64,000 nucleotides of DNA, from positions 310,001-374,000 of the forward strand of contig NW_022985557.1 in assembly GCF_010093815.1 (NCBI RefSeq), in the 5' to 3' direction. Origin of the DNA: Pseudovirgaria hyperparasitica (taxonomy: Eukaryota > Ascomycota > Dothideomycetes > Acrospermales > Acrospermaceae). Positions 60,600-64,000 of the stretch are shown here, piece by piece. Numbering within the stretch: position 1 is the stretch's first letter; the number at the start of each line of letters is the position of its first letter. The notes under the pieces are model-generated. The model saw only the letters and a list, made by a program, of their open reading frames with translations, did not search any database and was not told the DNA's origin. Made by a program: the position numbers and the translations under genes.

Positions 60600-62693
60600 A
60601 GATTTAGGTTTAAAAACCAAGATAAGTAGAGGAAAGGTTTATAGAAGTTTTCTTTTATAACATAGGGACGACCAAAGGAAGCTAAGATTAACGTAGGCTA
60701 AAGTAATAGTAGCTTAAGTAGTATATAAAGTGGGGTAGTATACTACTATTATATAAGTCTAGTAGCTCGCCGACCGAGTATATAGTACGTTATAGAAGGC
60801 TATCGAATCGGGGCTTAGGTAAATATAGGTATAAGTAAATAGTATTATATGAAAGTTCAACCGTCTAACACACTAACGCCATAGACACCGAGTCTATCTC
60901 CTAAATTCTACGGTAACTATCTCTTCTAGGTAGTGAGATATTACTAGCCATGCCTTACCTATTCTATTTATGGTAGAGACACTATATATCCGTTAGCATA
61001 CTAGCGCACGTGTCTAACTACCGCTTAAATATAACTTGCCTTATACTATAATACGTACTATCGAGCCGATGTTATACCGATATTTATAGGTTCGTGTCTA
61101 TAAACTCCTCTCCCGTAATATCGAAACCGGTAATATTATCTAGCGATAGGACTACATAAGAAGGAGGCGGACTTAGTATATCTAGTTATATATAGACTTC
61201 TACTATCGCCTTAATAACTACTACGCCGGTAGACGCTTCCTCCCTAGCCCTAAATGGTATATAATATTGGACTTTTACACGTTCGCTCGAACTCTCGAGC
61301 GTACCGGCATTATATATCGATTCGTAAGGCGATTAGGTTATAATCGCTAGCATGTTAATATCGACGGGTAGAGTAGGCGGGACGGCGGCGCTCGACTCTC
61401 CTAATATAACGTTAGCTGGCTAATAATATAATAGGTAAATATACTAGTCGCGTCGTTATTAACGTCTATCGTTTAAGTAGGTAAAGCGTTAACTACGCCT
61501 ATATCGAGTGGACTAGGGCGTATCTATATACTATTAACGAAAGACCTAAATCTAGTAAGGTATCCGCTATATATATGATACTATACGTAACTAATAACCG
61601 AAAACCTAAGATATATAAATGGTGTTATGTCCACGGAAGAGCGACGGCATTATACTAGTATATACTAGATATGCCGGCATATATCGGTATACACCGCTTA
61701 GTAGTCGTAATATATCGATATATGCCGATATCTATCGGCGTATATATATCTTAAGCTTACCTACGCACGCTAGACGGATGAATCCCGCTACTATACTTAT
61801 AGCGCGACGTTTCTATATGGTTAGATTATAGTTAACACGTTATAGTAGGCTTCTAAATATACCGTTTATATCGCCTACGCGGAAAACCACCCGATCTAGT
61901 CCTAAGCCTAGTGCCTATTTAATAGCCTACTATAATACCTAGTCTAAACTATCCTTACGAAGGATTATATTACTTAACTCGCTCGGTAGAATCGGGTACT
62001 CTAGGTAGACGCGACTATACCTATAACCGCCTACGTCCCCTAGTGTATCTATAGATAAGCTAATAAATTCTAATAGTTTATTTATACTAAGACCTGCTAT
62101 ATCGCGTATTTTTATACCCTTAATATTTAATAGCGTCGTGCTATTCTACATGGCCGTTATTAGTACTAGGGTAACCCGAGTATAATCGCGGATAAGGACT
62201 ATAGGTATACATATATAACACGGCGGCACGGCTACCTTAGGAGATATAGATACTAGTAGTCCGACGGTCGAATAACTAGGTTAGCTAGATATATTAGGCG
62301 GGTTTATAGGGTATATATAATATCACGACGGCTCGTCTAGCCTGGGGTATCGTTTTAACGTATATGATAGTATTTAGCCAACCGCCGCCAGTTACGCGTA
62401 AATACTAAGAATATAGTATTAAGTTAACACATGGCATCTACCCGTGAAATAGTATAACTACTATTAATGAATATATATTTATCCGCGACCGTCTATAGGT
62501 AACGCTCTCGTTTTATATGGTGGTCCTTTACTTCCTTACTACGTAGGTTTAGTAATAGGCTAGTAAATTCCTCCTAAATCAACTCTTCTATGTATACCCG
62601 AAGTTTCTACCTATCAGACGCTCTGAATATATGAAGTAGGTCGAGACTCGCTTCTACTCGGCTATTTATTCGCGGCTGGCCGGACGTAGCCAT
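60600..62693 (-). pseudogene. Relic of an unknown protein gene
   Basis: From ATG 62,693 the minus strand reads MATSGQPRINSRVEASLDLL, HIFRASDR, EEFTSLLLNLRSKEVKDHHI, ADKYIFINSSYTISRVDAMC. Near 62.3-62.4 kb the open frame shifts (an intron or an indel) and continues SISPKVAVPPCYICIPIVLI, LLNIKGIKIRDIAGLSINKL and ALGLGLDRVVFRVGDINGIF to ~61.8 kb. Weaker coding sense may extend towards 60.6 kb. No family recognised. It is the first of the co-oriented minus-strand relics. Confidence 0.45.
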
Positions 62694-64000
62694 AGGTAGA
62701 CGGAATAGGGAATAGTATATATTACTAGGGTAATAGAGAGACGAGATATATATACTATATAATAGGCGTAGGTATAACACGTACGTTACGGCTACATTAA
62801 CGCGAGTAGTCCGCATGGTTTTTGGTAATAACTCGTTAATTTAATGGAGGCGGGGAAATATACGGCCGGTATCCGATCCCGTACTAATATAGGGCACGTG
62901 AAATAACGACGTTAAATATATAATACTCTATATATAACGTTAAGTTTACCGGGCGATAGCCCTACTCCGGTAATACTATCTATATATAATAAAAGAGTAG
63001 CGTAGTATATAGACACGATAGGATAGTAGACCGTCTTTATAACTACGTGGATCTACCGCTAAAGAGAAATACTATAAGATCTAGTATATACTATTATAAA
63101 TATACTATTATCTATTATATTCAGGTATGCTAACTCGGCGTACGCGAAATATAGATAACCGCTAACCCGTTATAGTTCGCTATCGTTCGAAGCCTAACGA
63201 GTAGAACCAAGGAATAAATAGTAGAAATAGTTAGATATAAGAGTTTTTAGCGATTAGGGGATAGTCTAGGTAGCTTAAGGGAAGGATAGAGGACCTCCGC
63301 GAAGCATATACTCATACGATATTAATATACGAATATTTAAGAGAAGTACGTAATACTAACTATCATCTCTATAATAGGTCGTTATCGATTAGTACTATCG
63401 TTAAGAAGAGATAGACGAGCGTGACGACGAATAATCGTAGTAGCGAACCCTTATATTAAACACGAATAATACGACGCATTAGTACGGTATATTTATCTAT
63501 TACGAGAACGTATATCTAGTTACCGTAGTTTCTAACAGTCTATATAAGAACGCATACATTGATAATACAGCGATATAAGTCTAACTACACTTATAAGGCT
63601 AGGGAAAGAATAAAGAAAGAGGAGGAGAAATATTAGGAGGGGGAGATACTTAAGGAAGACGTTTCCCTGGTAAGAGCGTTATATACCCGGTATATACTTA
63701 TTCACACTTATTTACATAGACTCGTTATATACCCGGCACTTATTCATTAACAGACTCGTCACGTACCTAATACTTACTTAACCATAGACTCGTTATATAC
63801 CCGACATCTAACGAGGCATAAACGCGAATAACGAAAACATTAGGATCGGGTACGAGCTAGGTCTAGTAGGCCTAGAGACATAGTTCGGATTTTAGGGTAT
63901 TAATGTATATAATCTATCTATATTAGGTTAATGCTATCTACGTCTGGTTCTACCCGTAAATAAGGATCCTTTAAGTTCTATATGCCCCTTTTAGAGGCGT
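62694..64000. other. RIP-mutated flank with no recognised gene
   Basis: No readable protein could be recovered from either strand. A 34-bp tandem repeat lies near its end. Confidence 0.5.
63673..63820. repeat. 34-bp tandem repeat
   Basis: AGACTCGTTATATACCCGGC-type units start at 63,718, 63,752 and 63,786 with exact 34-bp spacing, after a partial, more diverged unit at ~63,673. Confidence 0.85.

Larger units (their letters stand above)
38760..64000. other. RIP-mutated heterochromatin-like block
   Basis: From ~38.76 kb to the window end the DNA is TpA-rich and poor in CpA and TpG, while CpG is kept. No intact gene was found. Reading frames are interrupted mostly by TAG/TAA where CAG/CAA is expected, the classical effect of RIP on repeated DNA. 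Mutation load varies: LINE copy A is more damaged than copy B. The relics inside are listed separately. Confidence 0.85.

Noticed and set aside
63673-64000. Telomere-proximal repeat
   Set aside because: The tandem 34-bp units contain no TTAGGG arrays; nothing shows that the chromosome end is near.

Overview
The window looks like a filamentous ascomycete chromosome (Pezizomycotina; a Dothideomycete is my guess, weakly held). The evidence is short 49-140 nt spliceosomal introns with GT...AG ends and CTAAC/CTGAC-like branch sites, fungal gene families (fungal SCO1, a 7TM-RGS receptor, GH28, an OPT transporter, a BYS1/thaumatin-like secreted protein), and a repeat block with repeat-induced point mutation (RIP) signatures.

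Bases 1-38.6 kb are gene-bearing euchromatin. In order: an RS-rich splicing-type protein and ribosomal protein eL37; an MFS drug/H+ antiporter (minus) preceded by a small upstream ORF; mitochondrial copper chaperone SCO1; an OPT-family transporter; two divergent kinase-like genes (minus) and a PD-(D/E)XK nuclease-like gene (plus) beside a ~0.4 kb RIP-like islet; a small secreted 8-cysteine protein; an exo-polygalacturonase-like GH28; a seven-transmembrane receptor with an RGS domain; a Caps_synth-like glycosyltransferase; an acyltransferase-3 membrane protein; a small membrane ORF; lipoyl synthase; and a membrane-anchored histidine acid phosphatase-like protein. I assembled exon joins by hand from splice signals and frame. 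These genes do not form one pathway; SCO1 and lipoyl synthase are mitochondrial housekeeping genes, and the polygalacturonase, transporters and secreted protein suit a plant-associated or saprotrophic life.

At about 38.76 kb, some 190 bp upstream of the phosphatase start codon, the sequence changes abruptly to TpA-rich, CpA/TpG-poor DNA that continues to 64 kb. It holds relics that can still be read because most stops are TAG/TAA at expected CAG/CAA codons. I identify two copies of one Tad-like LINE. Copy A (plus, ~39.85-42.79 kb) keeps its 5' end and has lost its RT region. Copy B (minus, 52,215-57,528) looks full length and is flanked by an identical 15-bp target-site duplication.

Copy B interrupts a UPF1-like SF1 helicase gene (minus): the N-terminal half lies at 57.5-60.5 kb and the C-terminal half, with zinc knuckles, at 50.6-52.2 kb, and the reading frame is continuous when the LINE and one duplication are left out. 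The same strand also carries an SNF2-type ATPase relic (43.6-48.15 kb) with a 78-residue tandem repeat containing an assembly gap, an unknown protein with an octapeptide repeat (48.4-49.6 kb), and another unknown gene starting at 62,693. This co-oriented, repeat-expanded, double-helicase cassette is the best candidate here for an undescribed large mobile element.
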